Source: an uncultured Lewinella sp.
Lineage (GTDB): Bacteria; Bacteroidota; Bacteroidia; Chitinophagales; Saprospiraceae
Direction: 5' to 3'
NCBI GenBank assembly: GCA_937873655.1
Contig: CALMYQ010000125.1
Span: 56,506-120,505 of the forward strand
Length of the DNA: 64,000 nucleotides
The notes under the pieces are model-generated. The model had not been told where the DNA came from, did not search any database, and saw nothing but the letters and a program-made list of their open reading frames with translations. The first letter of the stretch is position 1, and each line of letters starts with the position of its first letter. The translations under genes and the position numbers were made by a program. Below are positions 7,589 to 16,920 of the stretch, in pieces.

Positions 7589-9106
7589 TTATTTTTTGAT
7601 CAGCGCCGAAACAGCGTCCGCGGGCTGAATGAGCTTGCCGGTCAGTTGGTTCTGATGGGTCTTTTTCCCTGATTTGGACAGAATGGCGTAGGCCGTTTCC
7701 GTATCCAGGTTGGGCCGTATGCTTTTCATCAGGCCCACCAGGCCCGCCACGTAAGGCGTCGCCATGGAAGTCCCGCTGTAAGCGCCGTAGCGGTTGTTGG
7801 GGATGGTGGAATAAATGTCGACGCCGGGTGCGGCAATGCCCATTGGAATATCCTGTACGGTATTGGAGAAAACAGCCTTGTTGAGGTTGGGGTCGATTGC
7901 GCTGACGCCGATGACGCCTTTAGCGCCGACGGGCGCGAATTCTTTGGCGTTCCGGCTGTTGTTGCCGGCTGCGGCCACAACGATGGCGCCTGCTTTATTG
8001 GCGTATTTCACGGCTTTTTCGTAAGCGCGCTGCTTGGTCTGGTTGGAATACCCGCCCAGGGACATGGAGATCACATCCGCGCCGCTGTCGGCGGCTTCGA
8101 TTATGCCTTTGATGATCGATTGCTGGGTCCCCATTCCGCTGGCATTCAGTACTTTGATGCTGGTGATCTGGACAAATTCATTGTTCCTGGAATAGGAGGC
8201 AACACCCACTCCGTTGTTGGATACGGCGCCGGCAATGCCCGCGCAGTGGGAGCCGTGGCCTTTGGGGTCGTCGTCGTATTGGGTTTTGATGGACTTGTAA
8301 TTTCCGGCCAGGTCCTCGTGTTTTGAATCGACGCCGGTGTCGAGGATCGCGACCAGGGCCTTTTTCTGCGGCTGAATGTTTTTGTCTTCCAGCAGGGTGT
8401 AGAGTTTATCCATACCCATCGCTTCGAAACTCCACAACTGCCCCAGGCCGGGGTCATTGATGCCGTATTTTTTATTGATTTCGGGGACCTTCCTGCCGGG
8501 TTCCGGCGCCACGGTGACCATTTCATTGGGTTCGGCCCATTCCACGCCTTTCACCCGCTCCAGGGATCGTTCTATTGTTTGCCAGTCAGCTGATTTTTCG
8601 TCGGGGATATTAACGACATAGTAGGCATCCAGTTCGGTCCATTCCGGATGCCCGGGCTGGAAGGCCGGTGAAATTTCCAATCCGTTTTTATCGGCAAAGG
8701 CCTGCAATGCGTCGAAGCCGGCCTGGTTTTCGGTGATCTCGACCAGCAGTTCGCCGTCCGCGCTGAGCTCGATCCCGGATAGGGCAGGGGAGGAGAAGGA
8801 GGCGGACAGGAACCGGTTGTTGTACCAAAGGCTTACGCCCAGGACTGCGACGAGCGCCACCCATTTGCCGTATGATTTATGTGTCAGGGCGGAGATGATA
8901 ATGCCGAAAATGCTCAAGGCAAGGAGGTCGCGGCAGGCGACAGCCATTTTAACGCCCCAGGTTGCATGGCTGAACGCGACGCCGGCAGCATAGGCTGCCA
9001 GGCCGCCGATCAGGAGATACCGGAAGATCCGGGCATCCTGTTTATCCTTTCTGAAAAACCACAAGGTGAGCGCGGCAAGGCTGACAATAAAGCTCAATGC
9101 ATACAT
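7589..9106 (-). CDS. Membrane-anchored S8 family serine peptidase (subtilase)
   Basis: The protein is 505 residues from the ATG at 9106. Residues 1-110 contain several hydrophobic spans (MYALSFIVSLAALTLWFF and further stretches), so the enzyme begins with a small multispan membrane anchor instead of a plain signal peptide. Residues about 125-205 look like an inhibitor_I9-type propeptide. The catalytic triad is complete: Asp in VAILDTGVDSKHED (about 253), His in GHGSHCAGIAGA (about 285) and Ser in SGTSMATPYVAG (about 446), with the oxyanion Asn in AAAGNNSR. It probably acts in the periplasm or outside on unknown proteins. It is 134 bases downstream of the acyl-CoA dehydrogenase gene on the same strand. 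Confidence 0.93.
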   Translation of the reverse strand: MYALSFIVSLAALTLWFFRKDKQDARIFRYLLIGGLAAYAAGVAFSHATWGVKMAVACRDLLALSIFGIIISALTHKSYGKWVALVAVLGVSLWYNNRFLSASFSSPALSGIELSADGELLVEITENQAGFDALQAFADKNGLEISPAFQPGHPEWTELDAYYVVNIPDEKSADWQTIERSLERVKGVEWAEPNEMVTVAPEPGRKVPEINKKYGINDPGLGQLWSFEAMGMDKLYTLLEDKNIQPQKKALVAILDTGVDSKHEDLAGNYKSIKTQYDDDPKGHGSHCAGIAGAVSNNGVGVASYSRNNEFVQITSIKVLNASGMGTQQSIIKGIIEAADSGADVISMSLGGYSNQTKQRAYEKAVKYANKAGAIVVAAAGNNSRNAKEFAPVGAKGVIGVSAIDPNLNKAVFSNTVQDIPMGIAAPGVDIYSTIPNNRYGAYSGTSMATPYVAGLVGLMKSIRPNLDTETAYAILSKSGKKTHQNQLTGKLIQPADAVSALIKK

Positions 9107-9240
9107 AGGGCTGCAATTTTCAGGGAAAATAAGGAATTTTTGCCAAAAAGGCAAATATTTCCGATGGGCGGACGCGTTCGGTGGGTCAACCGGGCCAAAG
9201 GGCCGATTACCGTAAAATCAGGACAGGATTTAAAAAGCGT

Positions 9241-10383
9241 TTAATCCCGGAGTATTTCCCGGGAAATGACCAGTTTCTGGATCTCGGAAGTCCCCTCGCC
9301 GATGGTACAGAGTTTGGCGTCCCGGTAGAATTTCTCCACGGGAAATTCCTTGATATAACCATATCCGCCGTAGATCTGGACTGCTTCATTGGCGATGGAA
9401 ACCGCGGCTTCTGAAGCGTAATACTTCGCCATGGCTGACAACTTGGTCGATTTTTCATCGTGATCCTTGAGCTCTCCGGCCTTGAAGGTCAGGAGTTCAG
9501 CCGCTTCGATCTGTGTGGCCATATCGGCCAGTTTGAAACCGATGGCCTGGAAGGAGGCGATGGGCTTGCCGAATTGTTCGCGTTCCTTGGCGTAGTTGCG
9601 GGCGGCTTCATAGGCGCCTTTGGCGATGCCGAGCGAGAGAGCGGCGATGGAGATTCGGCCGCCGTCGAGGACTTTCATGGCCTGGATGAACCCTTCGCCT
9701 TCTTCGCCGAGGATCTGGCTTTTGTGGATCCGGCAATTCTCGAAGATCATCTCGGCCGTTTCGGAGGCCCGCATGCCGAGTTTGTTCTCTTTCTTACCCG
9801 ATTTGAAGCCGGAATGGCCGCGTTCGATCACAAAGGCCGTCATGCCGTGGCTGTCGAGCAGATCGCCGGTACGGGCGATGACGACTGCAATGCCGCCGGA
9901 TTTGCCGTGCGTGATGAAATTCTTGGTGCCGTTGAGGACGTAATAATCACCGTCCTTGACGGCTGTGCATTGCATCCTCCCGGCATCGCTGCCGGTGTTG
10001 GGTTCGGTAAGGCCCCAGGCGCCGAGTTGTTGACCGGAGGCCAGTTTCGGCAGGTATTTCAACTTCTGCTCCTCGTTGGCGAAAAGCAGGATATGGTTGG
10101 TGCAAAGGGAGTTGTGGGCAGCAACCGACAGGCCGATACTGCCGCAAACCTTCGAAATTTCGGATATAATGGTGATATATGCCTGATAATTCAGGCCTGC
10201 GCCGCCGTAGATCTCCGGGACCAGAACCCCCAGAAAACCGTATTCTCCCATTTTGTGGAAGAGGTCGACCGGGAAATGTTGGCTTTCATCCCACTCCATA
10301 ACGTGGGGCCGGATATAGGTTTCAGCAAAGTCGCGGGCGCTTTCCTGTATCAGTTGGAGATTTTCCTGGATTTCAACGTTCAT
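9241..10383 (-). CDS. Acyl-CoA dehydrogenase
   Basis: This 380-residue FAD flavoprotein oxidises acyl-CoA to trans-2-enoyl-CoA in fatty- or branched-acid breakdown. The N-terminal helical domain is followed by the FAD/substrate stretch GAWGLTEPNTGSDAG. The C-terminus has IYGGYGYIKEFPVEKFYRDA and IGEGTSEIQKLVISREIL, in which Glu363 sits at the catalytic-base position of the short/medium-chain class. The length is normal. It is a single gene rather than part of a beta-oxidation operon, so chain-length preference cannot be judged from context. Confidence 0.96.
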   Translation of the reverse strand: MNVEIQENLQLIQESARDFAETYIRPHVMEWDESQHFPVDLFHKMGEYGFLGVLVPEIYGGAGLNYQAYITIISEISKVCGSIGLSVAAHNSLCTNHILLFANEEQKLKYLPKLASGQQLGAWGLTEPNTGSDAGRMQCTAVKDGDYYVLNGTKNFITHGKSGGIAVVIARTGDLLDSHGMTAFVIERGHSGFKSGKKENKLGMRASETAEMIFENCRIHKSQILGEEGEGFIQAMKVLDGGRISIAALSLGIAKGAYEAARNYAKEREQFGKPIASFQAIGFKLADMATQIEAAELLTFKAGELKDHDEKSTKLSAMAKYYASEAAVSIANEAVQIYGGYGYIKEFPVEKFYRDAKLCTIGEGTSEIQKLVISREILRD

Positions 10384-10541
10384 AGGCGCGAAGATTGAAA
10401 CAAAACGCTTCGTTTGTATTTGGTTTGGAATAATGGCGATTACAACTGGTGTTTGGTGTATAATTCCTGATACGCAAAAAAGTTTAATCCTTGCGTGTTT
10501 TTTTATTCCGGCAGCCGGCGCCCGGCTTCAGGGTTCCGGGG

Positions 10542-11672
10542 TCATTCACCCTTTATTGAGGTGGATTCCCGACCGGCCCCGAGGTTCAGGGCAGCTTTCA
10601 TTTTGTGATAAATGGCCGTATTCTCGTAAATGCCCGAAAAGGATTCCGAGTCGGGGCCGTAAGCGTATACAGGTACCAGACTGGCCGTATGGCCGTTGGT
10701 GGTGAACTTCATGTCCAGCCGGTTGATCTTCGAACCGTCCACGATGGAAGCGCCGCCGGTCTCGTGGTCTGCTGTGACGATTACCAGGGTATCCCCGCGT
10801 TTTCGGGCAAAGTCCAGGATCATGCCGACCGCCCGGTCAAAATCCAGGGTTTCCTTGATCATGTCCCGTTCGTTGTTGGAGTGGGCGGCCCAATCGATCT
10901 GGGAGCCCTCGATCATGAGAAAAAAACCTTTATCTGACTTTTTGCTCAAAAACTCGGCGGCAAACAGGCTTGCATAGGGCAGGTAATCCCGCCCTTGATT
11001 GACATGGGGCGGCTGGTCCTCGGCAGTAAAGACGGCCAGTCGCCTGGAAGCGTCAATTTTAGATCTGGGGGACGGGACGTTATCCAGGATCAGGAAGCCT
11101 CTGTCCGACATTTCGGCCAGCAGGTTGCGCCTGTCCATTCTCCTGTTGTAGAAATAGGTTTTGCCGCCGCCGATGATCAGGTCGATATTTGATTCGGCGA
11201 TGTCAACGGCTATATTTTCATACAGGATCCGCAGCGGTTGGTGGGCCACGAATGCGGCAGGCGTAGCGTGCGTAACGGTTGAGGTGACCACGATGCCGGT
11301 GGCCAGCCCTTGCAAAGACGCTTCTTCGAGGATGGTAACGCAAGGCAGGGTATCGGGGCCCAGGCCGATGGCATTGTTGTAGGTTTTTACACCGCAGGCA
11401 AACGCGGTCGCTCCGGCTGCTGAATCGGTGATCAAATCGGAACCTGAATAGGATTTATGAAAACCGACGACCGGAAACCGCTCCAGGTTCAACCGGTTGT
11501 TGTTGCTGTACAGCGCAGCGGAAACCTGCGCAAGCCCCATGCCGTCACCGATCATCAAAATAACGTTCCTCGGTGATGCTGCCTGCTTCGCCGGGGCTTC
11601 AATCTCCACCTCTTTCGCCGGTTGGCAAGCCGCCAGGAGCAAAATCATACTTAGTCCTGCAATGCGCTTCAT
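10542..11672 (-). CDS. Alkaline phosphatase, lipoprotein
   Basis: This 376-residue PhoA-superfamily enzyme hydrolyses phosphomonoesters. It has a lipoprotein signal ending LLLAAC, so the protein is probably lipid-anchored and faces the periplasm or surface. The metal and nucleophile motifs are in order: VILMIGDGMGLAQVSAAL (metal Asp), ITDSAAGATAFACGVKT (nucleophile Ser after Asp), SQIDWAAHSNN (metal ligands) and VTADHETGG (metal Asp/His). It is monocistronic by spacing. The 321 bases upstream are shared with a divergent exported protein. In Bacteroidota such enzymes often respond to phosphate limitation, but I see no clear Pho box. Confidence 0.94.
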   Translation of the reverse strand: MKRIAGLSMILLLAACQPAKEVEIEAPAKQAASPRNVILMIGDGMGLAQVSAALYSNNNRLNLERFPVVGFHKSYSGSDLITDSAAGATAFACGVKTYNNAIGLGPDTLPCVTILEEASLQGLATGIVVTSTVTHATPAAFVAHQPLRILYENIAVDIAESNIDLIIGGGKTYFYNRRMDRRNLLAEMSDRGFLILDNVPSPRSKIDASRRLAVFTAEDQPPHVNQGRDYLPYASLFAAEFLSKKSDKGFFLMIEGSQIDWAAHSNNERDMIKETLDFDRAVGMILDFARKRGDTLVIVTADHETGGASIVDGSKINRLDMKFTTNGHTASLVPVYAYGPDSESFSGIYENTAIYHKMKAALNLGAGRESTSIKGE

Positions 11673-11993
11673 TTCGGAATTTTTCCTTGATAGCAGAAAA
11701 TTGTTGGTCTTCTCACTGCTGGGGAAAACAAAATTTCAACTTCCAGGAATTTGATCAATAATTCTATCAATTCTACTATTTCGGAATTTAATTTTGATCA
11801 AAAATAATAATTGGCCGTAAAATGGAATTATGTTTGGATTTCAATTATCTTTGCGGTACTAAAGCCCGGTGCCTGAAAGGTTAAAATATTCCGAACAGGC
11901 AACCCTTTTATTCCTGAACCGTCAATTAAAGTGGTAAAGCTACTAAAACCAATTGGCAATCCGGAATTCGGAATGCCCATTAAACCAAATTTT
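11673..11993. other. 321-base divergent intergenic region
   Basis: This AT-rich region lies between the alkaline phosphatase gene and the divergent exported protein. It holds exact Bacteroidota -7 motifs in each direction: TAnnTTTG on plus at 11846-11853 and on minus at 11799-11806. Neither has a -33 TTTG at the usual spacing. An imperfect inverted repeat (GGCAATCCG 11955-11963, CGGAATGCC 11969-11977, one mismatch) sits just before the plus-strand start codon. No further gene is visible. Confidence 0.5.
11846..11853 (+). promoter_or_regulatory. -7 promoter element (TATCTTTG)
   Basis: Exact match to the Bacteroidota TAnnTTTG -7 element, 140 bases before the start codon at 11994. No -33 TTG lies at a spacing of 17-23 bases, so it is a partial promoter only and would imply a long leader RNA. 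Confidence 0.35.
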
Positions 11994-13106
11994 ATGATCA
12001 CCCGACTGTTAAAACCGTTCGCCTTATTGGCGTCCATGGCCTTGTTATGGCCCTCATCCAGCTTTTCCAGCACCCCTGCTGAAGCCTTTCCGCGCCAGCA
12101 AAGTTTCTTTGATTTTTTATCAGGTGTTCCCGTCAGGGAAATAACGATCGAAGCGGATTTCAGCCAGTTTCTGGAAAACAAGAATACCGACAATTATCAG
12201 CCGGCGGTCGTTACTTTTGACGACAACGGCGGGGCCGCGGTCACTTTTGATGCCAAAATCAGATCGCGGGGCAAGTACCGGCGCAGGGTCTGCGACTTGC
12301 CGCCCATCAAGCTGAATTTGCCGAAGGGCAGGCTCAAAGACCTGGGCTTGCGGGAGGATTTTGACAAATACAAGATCGTCACCCACTGCCTGGACGAAAG
12401 GGATCCCGGTCAGGACAATGTGGTCAAGGAGTTGATGGCCTATCAGTTGTACAACCAATTGACGCCTTACAGCTTCCGGACCCAGTTGCTGCGGGTGCAG
12501 TACGTCGATACCAGCGGGAAAATGGGGCGTTTCAAGCGGCTGGCCATCCTGATCGAGGACAATGACGAACTGGCCGACCGGATGAACCTGACCAAGTGCG
12601 AAGACTGCCTGAATCCGGATCCTCTGCGGGTAAATCCGCAACTGGAAATGACCCATGCCCTCTTCCAGTTTATGATCGGGAATGCGGACTTCAGCATGAA
12701 AATGGCCCGCAATATCGAGATGTTCCTCAATGAAAAAGGGGAGATCGTTCCCGTACCTTTCGACTTTGACTTTGCAGGCCTGGTCAATGCCGGGTATGCG
12801 ATAGCCAACACGGACTACGGGCTGACCAGCGTGCGCGACCGGATCTACCTGGGTATCGACCGGCCCAATTCGGAATTGTTGCCGGTTATCCGGCAGTTTA
12901 AAGCCAAGGAACCGGAGTTCGTAGCCATTGTCATGCAGAATAAAAACCTGGACCGGGAGAGCCGTGTCGATGTGGCAGACTTCCTGGATACCTTCTACAC
13001 GGAGCTTGACGGGCTGCTGAGCCGGCCGCAAGGCGATTGGGCGGCCATCCTTACCAGAAAGCAAATGCCGCAGGTAAGGGATTCCACGATCAATTCGGGC
13101 AAATAA
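11994..13106 (+). CDS. Exported protein of unknown function
   Basis: This 370-residue protein starts at the ATG at 11994, which opens a signal peptide (MITRLLKPFALLASMALLW, small residues at the cleavage zone). I do not recognise a named family. The middle contains RSRGKYRRRVCDLPPIKLNL and later YKIVTHCLDERDPGQDNVVKE, faintly like CotH-type kinases (RG.....PPIKLNL, then lysine, then FDFDFAG near residue 255). The VPVPFDFDFAG motif could be an Asp-metal site, so a distant atypical-kinase fold is possible but unproven. Several conserved-looking cysteines (CDLPP, CEDCLNP) suit a periplasmic protein. It is convergent with the HAD gene, stops 2 bases apart. Confidence 0.75.
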   Translation: MITRLLKPFALLASMALLWPSSSFSSTPAEAFPRQQSFFDFLSGVPVREITIEADFSQFLENKNTDNYQPAVVTFDDNGGAAVTFDAKIRSRGKYRRRVCDLPPIKLNLPKGRLKDLGLREDFDKYKIVTHCLDERDPGQDNVVKELMAYQLYNQLTPYSFRTQLLRVQYVDTSGKMGRFKRLAILIEDNDELADRMNLTKCEDCLNPDPLRVNPQLEMTHALFQFMIGNADFSMKMARNIEMFLNEKGEIVPVPFDFDFAGLVNAGYAIANTDYGLTSVRDRIYLGIDRPNSELLPVIRQFKAKEPEFVAIVMQNKNLDRESRVDVADFLDTFYTELDGLLSRPQGDWAAILTRKQMPQVRDSTINSGK

Positions 13107-13108
13107 AC

Positions 13109-13717
13109 TTATTTGAGCAGTCCGGATGCTTTTAGGTCAGCGCGCAATTGGTCGGGGTCCCGGAAGCGGATCCCTTTCATGCCGAGCGTTTCGGCGGCGC
13201 GGACGTTGTCCGGATTGTCATCAATGAATAAAGCGGATCCGGCGGAGAGGTTGAATCGGGAGAAAAGCCGCTGATAGATCGCCGGGTCCGGTTTTTTCAA
13301 CTTCTCTTCCCCGGACACCAGAATGCCTTCGAACCGGTTGAGAAAGGCGAACCGCTCTTCCGCAAAATGCCAGGTTTCGGCCGACCAATTGGTCAGGGCC
13401 AGCAATCTGTAATCGTAATTTTGCGCCAGTTCTTCCAGGATTTCCACCGTTCCGGCAATCGATCCGCCCAGCATCCTGGGCCATTCCTGCCAATAAGCCT
13501 CAATTTCCCGGCTGTAACCGGGGTATTTGCCGGTCAGTTCATCAACAGCTTCCGACCAGGGCCTCCCGGCATCCTGCTGGATATTCCATTCGTGGTTGCA
13601 AATTTCGGAGAGGAAATAAGCGCGTTCCCGGTCGTCGGGAATAAGGTCGCGGTACAGGTATTCCGGGCTCCAGTCGATGAGGACGGCGCCCAGGTCGAAT
13701 ACAATGGAATCGATCAT
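13109..13717 (-). CDS. HAD-superfamily phosphatase
   Basis: This 202-residue cytoplasmic HAD subfamily IA hydrolase starts at the ATG at 13717, which fits the usual N-terminus; a TTG three codons upstream is less likely. Motif I is VFDLGAVLIDW, where the second Asp of DxD is replaced by Gly-Ala, as in the YihX/epoxide-hydrolase N-terminal-like branch (DxGxVLxD). Motif II is ALTNWS, motif III is the Lys in KLKKPDPAIY and motif IV is FIDDNPDNV. These enzymes dephosphorylate sugar phosphates or related metabolites. It lies 9 bases after the serine hydrolase stop, in an mnmA - serine hydrolase - HAD run. Confidence 0.92.
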   Translation of the reverse strand: MIDSIVFDLGAVLIDWSPEYLYRDLIPDDRERAYFLSEICNHEWNIQQDAGRPWSEAVDELTGKYPGYSREIEAYWQEWPRMLGGSIAGTVEILEELAQNYDYRLLALTNWSAETWHFAEERFAFLNRFEGILVSGEEKLKKPDPAIYQRLFSRFNLSAGSALFIDDNPDNVRAAETLGMKGIRFRDPDQLRADLKASGLLK

Positions 13718-13726
13718 TTTTTGCAA

Positions 13727-15637
13727 TTATTTATCCATTCTGGCGTCATAGACCGACTGGTGCAATCGCTGGCGGATATCGTGCTGGTATAACCCCCTGC
13801 GATCGCGCGACGGATACACCCTGTTGGACAGGAATACGATCATAATCCCTGATTCGGGGTCGCCCCAGATATAGGTGCCCGTAAAGCCGGAATGGCCGAA
13901 GCTGGCCGGGCTTGCATCTTTGGCGGAATAACTCCTGGCCGGATCAAAAACGGGCAACGGCTTATCAAAACCCAGTCCGCGGTGGTTGCCTTCGTCACAA
14001 TACTGGCAGCGGGTGAATTCGCGCAGGGCTTTTGCGGCGATCAACTGCTCGCCGCCGTATGCGCCTTCATTCATATACAACTGCACCAGCTTGGCCAGGT
14101 CGTCGGCATTTCCGAACAGCCCGGCGTTTCCGGATACGCCGCCCAGCATGGCGGCCGCTTCGTCGTGCACATACCCTTGCACGAGGAGGTGCCGGAATGA
14201 CGTGTCGATCTCGGTGGGCGCCATCCGGGAAACCGGGAATCGCCTGGCGGGGTTGAACCCGAGGGTATAAGCTCCCAGCGGTTTGTAGAATTGGTCAGTT
14301 ACATACCGGTCGAACGGCACGCCTTCCATTTCTTCGATCATGTCCGGTATGACCAGAAAGAGCAGGCCTGAATACAGGTAGCCAGGTTTTTCATTCAAGG
14401 GCGACTTCCGGATGGCTTTATAGATCTTTTTCTTGTAATCAGCGTATTCCCAGATATCGTCGGTGATCCGGATATTGTACCGGTCGCTGGAATCGGCGGC
14501 AAAGGTCCGGGAACGGAAGTTGCCGTCGTTAACCGGGTTGGCGGCCCAGCCTTTCTTCCAGGGATAGCGGGCGCTGCTCCTGAGAGTGCCGACCCAATAT
14601 GGGATATAGGCGCGCAAACGGGCGTTGTGGGCCAGCATTTCCCGGAAGGTCAGGTCCTTTTTGTTCGAGTGTTTGAAATAGGGCGCGTATTGCCTGAAGG
14701 GTGCATCGAGGTTAAAACGGTCTTCTCCGTATAGCTTCATGACGGCCGGCAATGCGCTGGTCACTTTGGTTACCGAGGCGAAATCGTAGAGGTCGTCCAG
14801 GGTTACCGGCCGTGTGGAGTCGTAGGTATAGTACCCGAAAGCTTCCCGGAAAACGACTTTCCCGTTTCGGGCCACCAGCAATTCCGCCCCCGGAAAAGCG
14901 CCGGCGCGAATGCCTTCGTTGACGATCCTGCGCAGGGAATCCCTCAGGCTCAGGCCGTTCAATCCGACCAGTTCAGGCGGGCCGTAGCCCAGGCGCAGTC
15001 CGCCCGGTGCATCAAAGCCGGCGCCTGAGGGAAATTGACCGCTCAGGTCTTCTTTCAAACGGGCGTGCAGGGCAGTTGCGCCATAGACGGCTTGCGCCGC
15101 AACGGATTGCCGGGTCTCGCTCATTTCGGGAACATAGATCACCGCGTCGGCATAGGCCCGGATATTGAGCACCCGCCACAGTTCGCCCTTGCCGAAAATA
15201 ACCAGGACGACCTTCATTTTCGGATTCAGGGCGGTGAATAATTTTTCCATTACGGCCCCGGGTTTCCAGATGGCGTCCTTAACGGCTTCTGCATTTACTC
15301 CGGCAATGAGCAGGTTGTATCCGGCAGCCTGAATCCGGCGGGCTGTTTCTTCAATATTCCCCTCATCGGGCTGAATGACGGCGGTATGCTGGTACAGGGT
15401 CAGCACGGATTCAAAGAGAGGATGATCGCCCATCCACAGGGTCAGCGCTGCGGGGCGGAGGGTATCCAGTTTTTTTAAAGGCAGGAGATCTCCGCTGTTT
15501 TGCAAAAGCACCTGTTCGGCTTCGGCAAACCTCCAGGGCGTTGCGGCATCCTGGCCTTTCAGAAACGGCGCCAAAAATAAAGTTGCAAGGAAAAGGCTGA
15601 ACCTTGCCGTGCGGACAACCGGACATCGCTTATTCAT
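13727..15637 (-). CDS. Exported serine hydrolase: GH3-C-like domain fused to beta-lactamase-family domain
   Basis: The protein is 636 residues with a signal peptide (SLFLATLFLAPFLKGQ). Residues about 35-215 resemble the C-terminal domain of family 3 glycoside hydrolases (LLQNSGDLLPLKKLDTLRPA, then VVLVIFGKGELWRV). Residues about 230-636 are a class C beta-lactamase/penicillin-binding-like esterase with the nucleophile SVTK (FASVTKVTSALPA) and a late HSGFTG near the KTG position. In many Bacteroidota a full GH3 (NagZ-like) catalytic domain precedes this pair; that domain is absent here. Probably a periplasmic enzyme acting on peptidoglycan-like esters or amides. It is 21 bases after mnmA and 9 bases before the HAD gene. 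Confidence 0.88.
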   Translation of the reverse strand: MNKRCPVVRTARFSLFLATLFLAPFLKGQDAATPWRFAEAEQVLLQNSGDLLPLKKLDTLRPAALTLWMGDHPLFESVLTLYQHTAVIQPDEGNIEETARRIQAAGYNLLIAGVNAEAVKDAIWKPGAVMEKLFTALNPKMKVVLVIFGKGELWRVLNIRAYADAVIYVPEMSETRQSVAAQAVYGATALHARLKEDLSGQFPSGAGFDAPGGLRLGYGPPELVGLNGLSLRDSLRRIVNEGIRAGAFPGAELLVARNGKVVFREAFGYYTYDSTRPVTLDDLYDFASVTKVTSALPAVMKLYGEDRFNLDAPFRQYAPYFKHSNKKDLTFREMLAHNARLRAYIPYWVGTLRSSARYPWKKGWAANPVNDGNFRSRTFAADSSDRYNIRITDDIWEYADYKKKIYKAIRKSPLNEKPGYLYSGLLFLVIPDMIEEMEGVPFDRYVTDQFYKPLGAYTLGFNPARRFPVSRMAPTEIDTSFRHLLVQGYVHDEAAAMLGGVSGNAGLFGNADDLAKLVQLYMNEGAYGGEQLIAAKALREFTRCQYCDEGNHRGLGFDKPLPVFDPARSYSAKDASPASFGHSGFTGTYIWGDPESGIMIVFLSNRVYPSRDRRGLYQHDIRQRLHQSVYDARMDK

Positions 15638-15658
15638 TGACGAGAATTGAGGATATGA

Positions 15659-16750
15659 TTAACGGTAAATGATTCCTCCTCCGACCACCTGGTCGCCTTC
15701 ATAAAAAACAGCGGATTGCCCCGGTGCGATGCCTTTGACATTGGCCAGGAACTCAATGCTGACCTGATCGCCCGCGGGGGCGGTCAGCACGCTGAGGGTA
15801 CCCTGGTCGCGGTATCTCACTTTGGTGGTCACTTCCAGACCTTCGGGAAGCTCCGGATATTTCATCGAATTGACCTGTCCGACGTTCATTTTGTTGCGGA
15901 CCAGTTCATCGACCTTGCCCAGCACGACCGTATTGGTTTCCGGCCGGATCTCGGTGACGAACATGGGCTCACCCAGGGCGATACCCAGGCCTTTTCGTTG
16001 GCCGATGGTATAGAACGGGTATCCCGCGTGCTTGCCGAGCACATGACCGGCCGCATCCACAAAATCGCCGCCGTCGACCCGGGTTTCGAGGTCGGGTACC
16101 CTGCGCTTGAGGAAACCCCGGTAGTCGTTGTCGGGCACAAAGCAGATCTCATAGCTTTCCGCCTTTTTGGACAGTTCTTCGTAGCCCAGTTCGAGGGCGA
16201 TTCGGCGGACCTCCGGTTTGGTCATGCCGCCGAGCGGAAACCGGCTCCGGTGGAGGCAATCCTGGGTCAGGCCCCACAACACATAGGACTGATCCTTATT
16301 CAGGTCGGCGGATTTATAGATGAATTTCCGGCCTTCGTGTTGGCCGATGCGGGCGTAATGGCCGGTAGCGATGAATTCGCAATCGAGGGAATCGGCGCGT
16401 TTCAGCAGGGAATTCCACTTGATATGGGTATTGCAGAGAACGCACGGATTGGGGGTGCGTCCGGCCAGGTATTCATCCACAAAATTGTCGATCACATAAT
16501 CGCCGAACTCATCGCGGATGTCCACAATGAAATGGTGAAAGCCCATGGTAACGGCTACCTGGCGGGCATCGTTGATGGAATCCAGGCTGCAGCAACCGGT
16601 CTCCTTTTTGGATCCGCCCGAATTGGCATAATCCCAGGTTTTCATGGTAATGCCGACCACTTCATACCCTTCTTCGTGCAATAACATTGCGGTTACGGTG
16701 CTGTCAATACCGCCGCTCATGGCCACCAGTACTCTTCCTCGCTTGCTCAT
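15659..16750 (-). CDS. mnmA: tRNA 2-thiouridine(34) synthase MnmA
   Basis: This 363-residue enzyme adds sulfur to U34 of Lys, Glu and Gln tRNAs. The start at 16750 gives the normal family length; the frame upstream is non-coding leader. The PP-loop ATP site is VAMSGGIDSTVTAMLL. The catalytic cysteine pair is in NPCVLCNTHIKW and YEICFVPDNDYRGFL, and GHYARIG is the tRNA-binding stretch. C-terminal strands (FYTIGQRKGLGIA, then IAPGQSAVFYEGD) form the beta-barrel domain. Head of a three-gene minus-strand run. It is divergent from the RlpA/SPOR gene. Confidence 0.98.
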   Translation of the reverse strand: MSKRGRVLVAMSGGIDSTVTAMLLHEEGYEVVGITMKTWDYANSGGSKKETGCCSLDSINDARQVAVTMGFHHFIVDIRDEFGDYVIDNFVDEYLAGRTPNPCVLCNTHIKWNSLLKRADSLDCEFIATGHYARIGQHEGRKFIYKSADLNKDQSYVLWGLTQDCLHRSRFPLGGMTKPEVRRIALELGYEELSKKAESYEICFVPDNDYRGFLKRRVPDLETRVDGGDFVDAAGHVLGKHAGYPFYTIGQRKGLGIALGEPMFVTEIRPETNTVVLGKVDELVRNKMNVGQVNSMKYPELPEGLEVTTKVRYRDQGTLSVLTAPAGDQVSIEFLANVKGIAPGQSAVFYEGDQVVGGGIIYR

Positions 16751-16856
16751 CCTGATAAAAATTGACGCGAAATTAAATCTAAATGTGAGTAAAATACAAA
16801 ATGACCGGGGCAAAAGTTCAAAAATTGTAAACGCAATGAATTTAAAACAGCAATCG

Positions 16857-16887
16857 TTGTAATAGTTGAAAAATGAGCCTATCTTTG
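16857..16887 (+). promoter_or_regulatory. Bacteroidota-type promoter for RlpA/SPOR gene
   Basis: TTG at 16857-16859, a 20-base spacer, then TATCTTTG at 16880-16887, an exact TAnnTTTG -7 element. Transcription would begin near 16893, which is why the translation start is placed at 16921 and not at the upstream ATG at 16873, which overlaps the promoter. Confidence 0.75.
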
Positions 16888-16920
16888 AAAACGCGACAAA
16901 TTGATTCACTAAAATACCTT

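Noticed and set aside
10513..10527. GC-rich hairpin after the alkaline phosphatase gene as an intrinsic terminator
   Set aside because: The 6-bp stem is followed on the minus strand by an A-run, not a T-run.
13727..15637. Full-length GH3 plus beta-lactamase annotation
   Set aside because: The N-terminal GH3 catalytic domain is absent; only the GH3-C-like part is seen.
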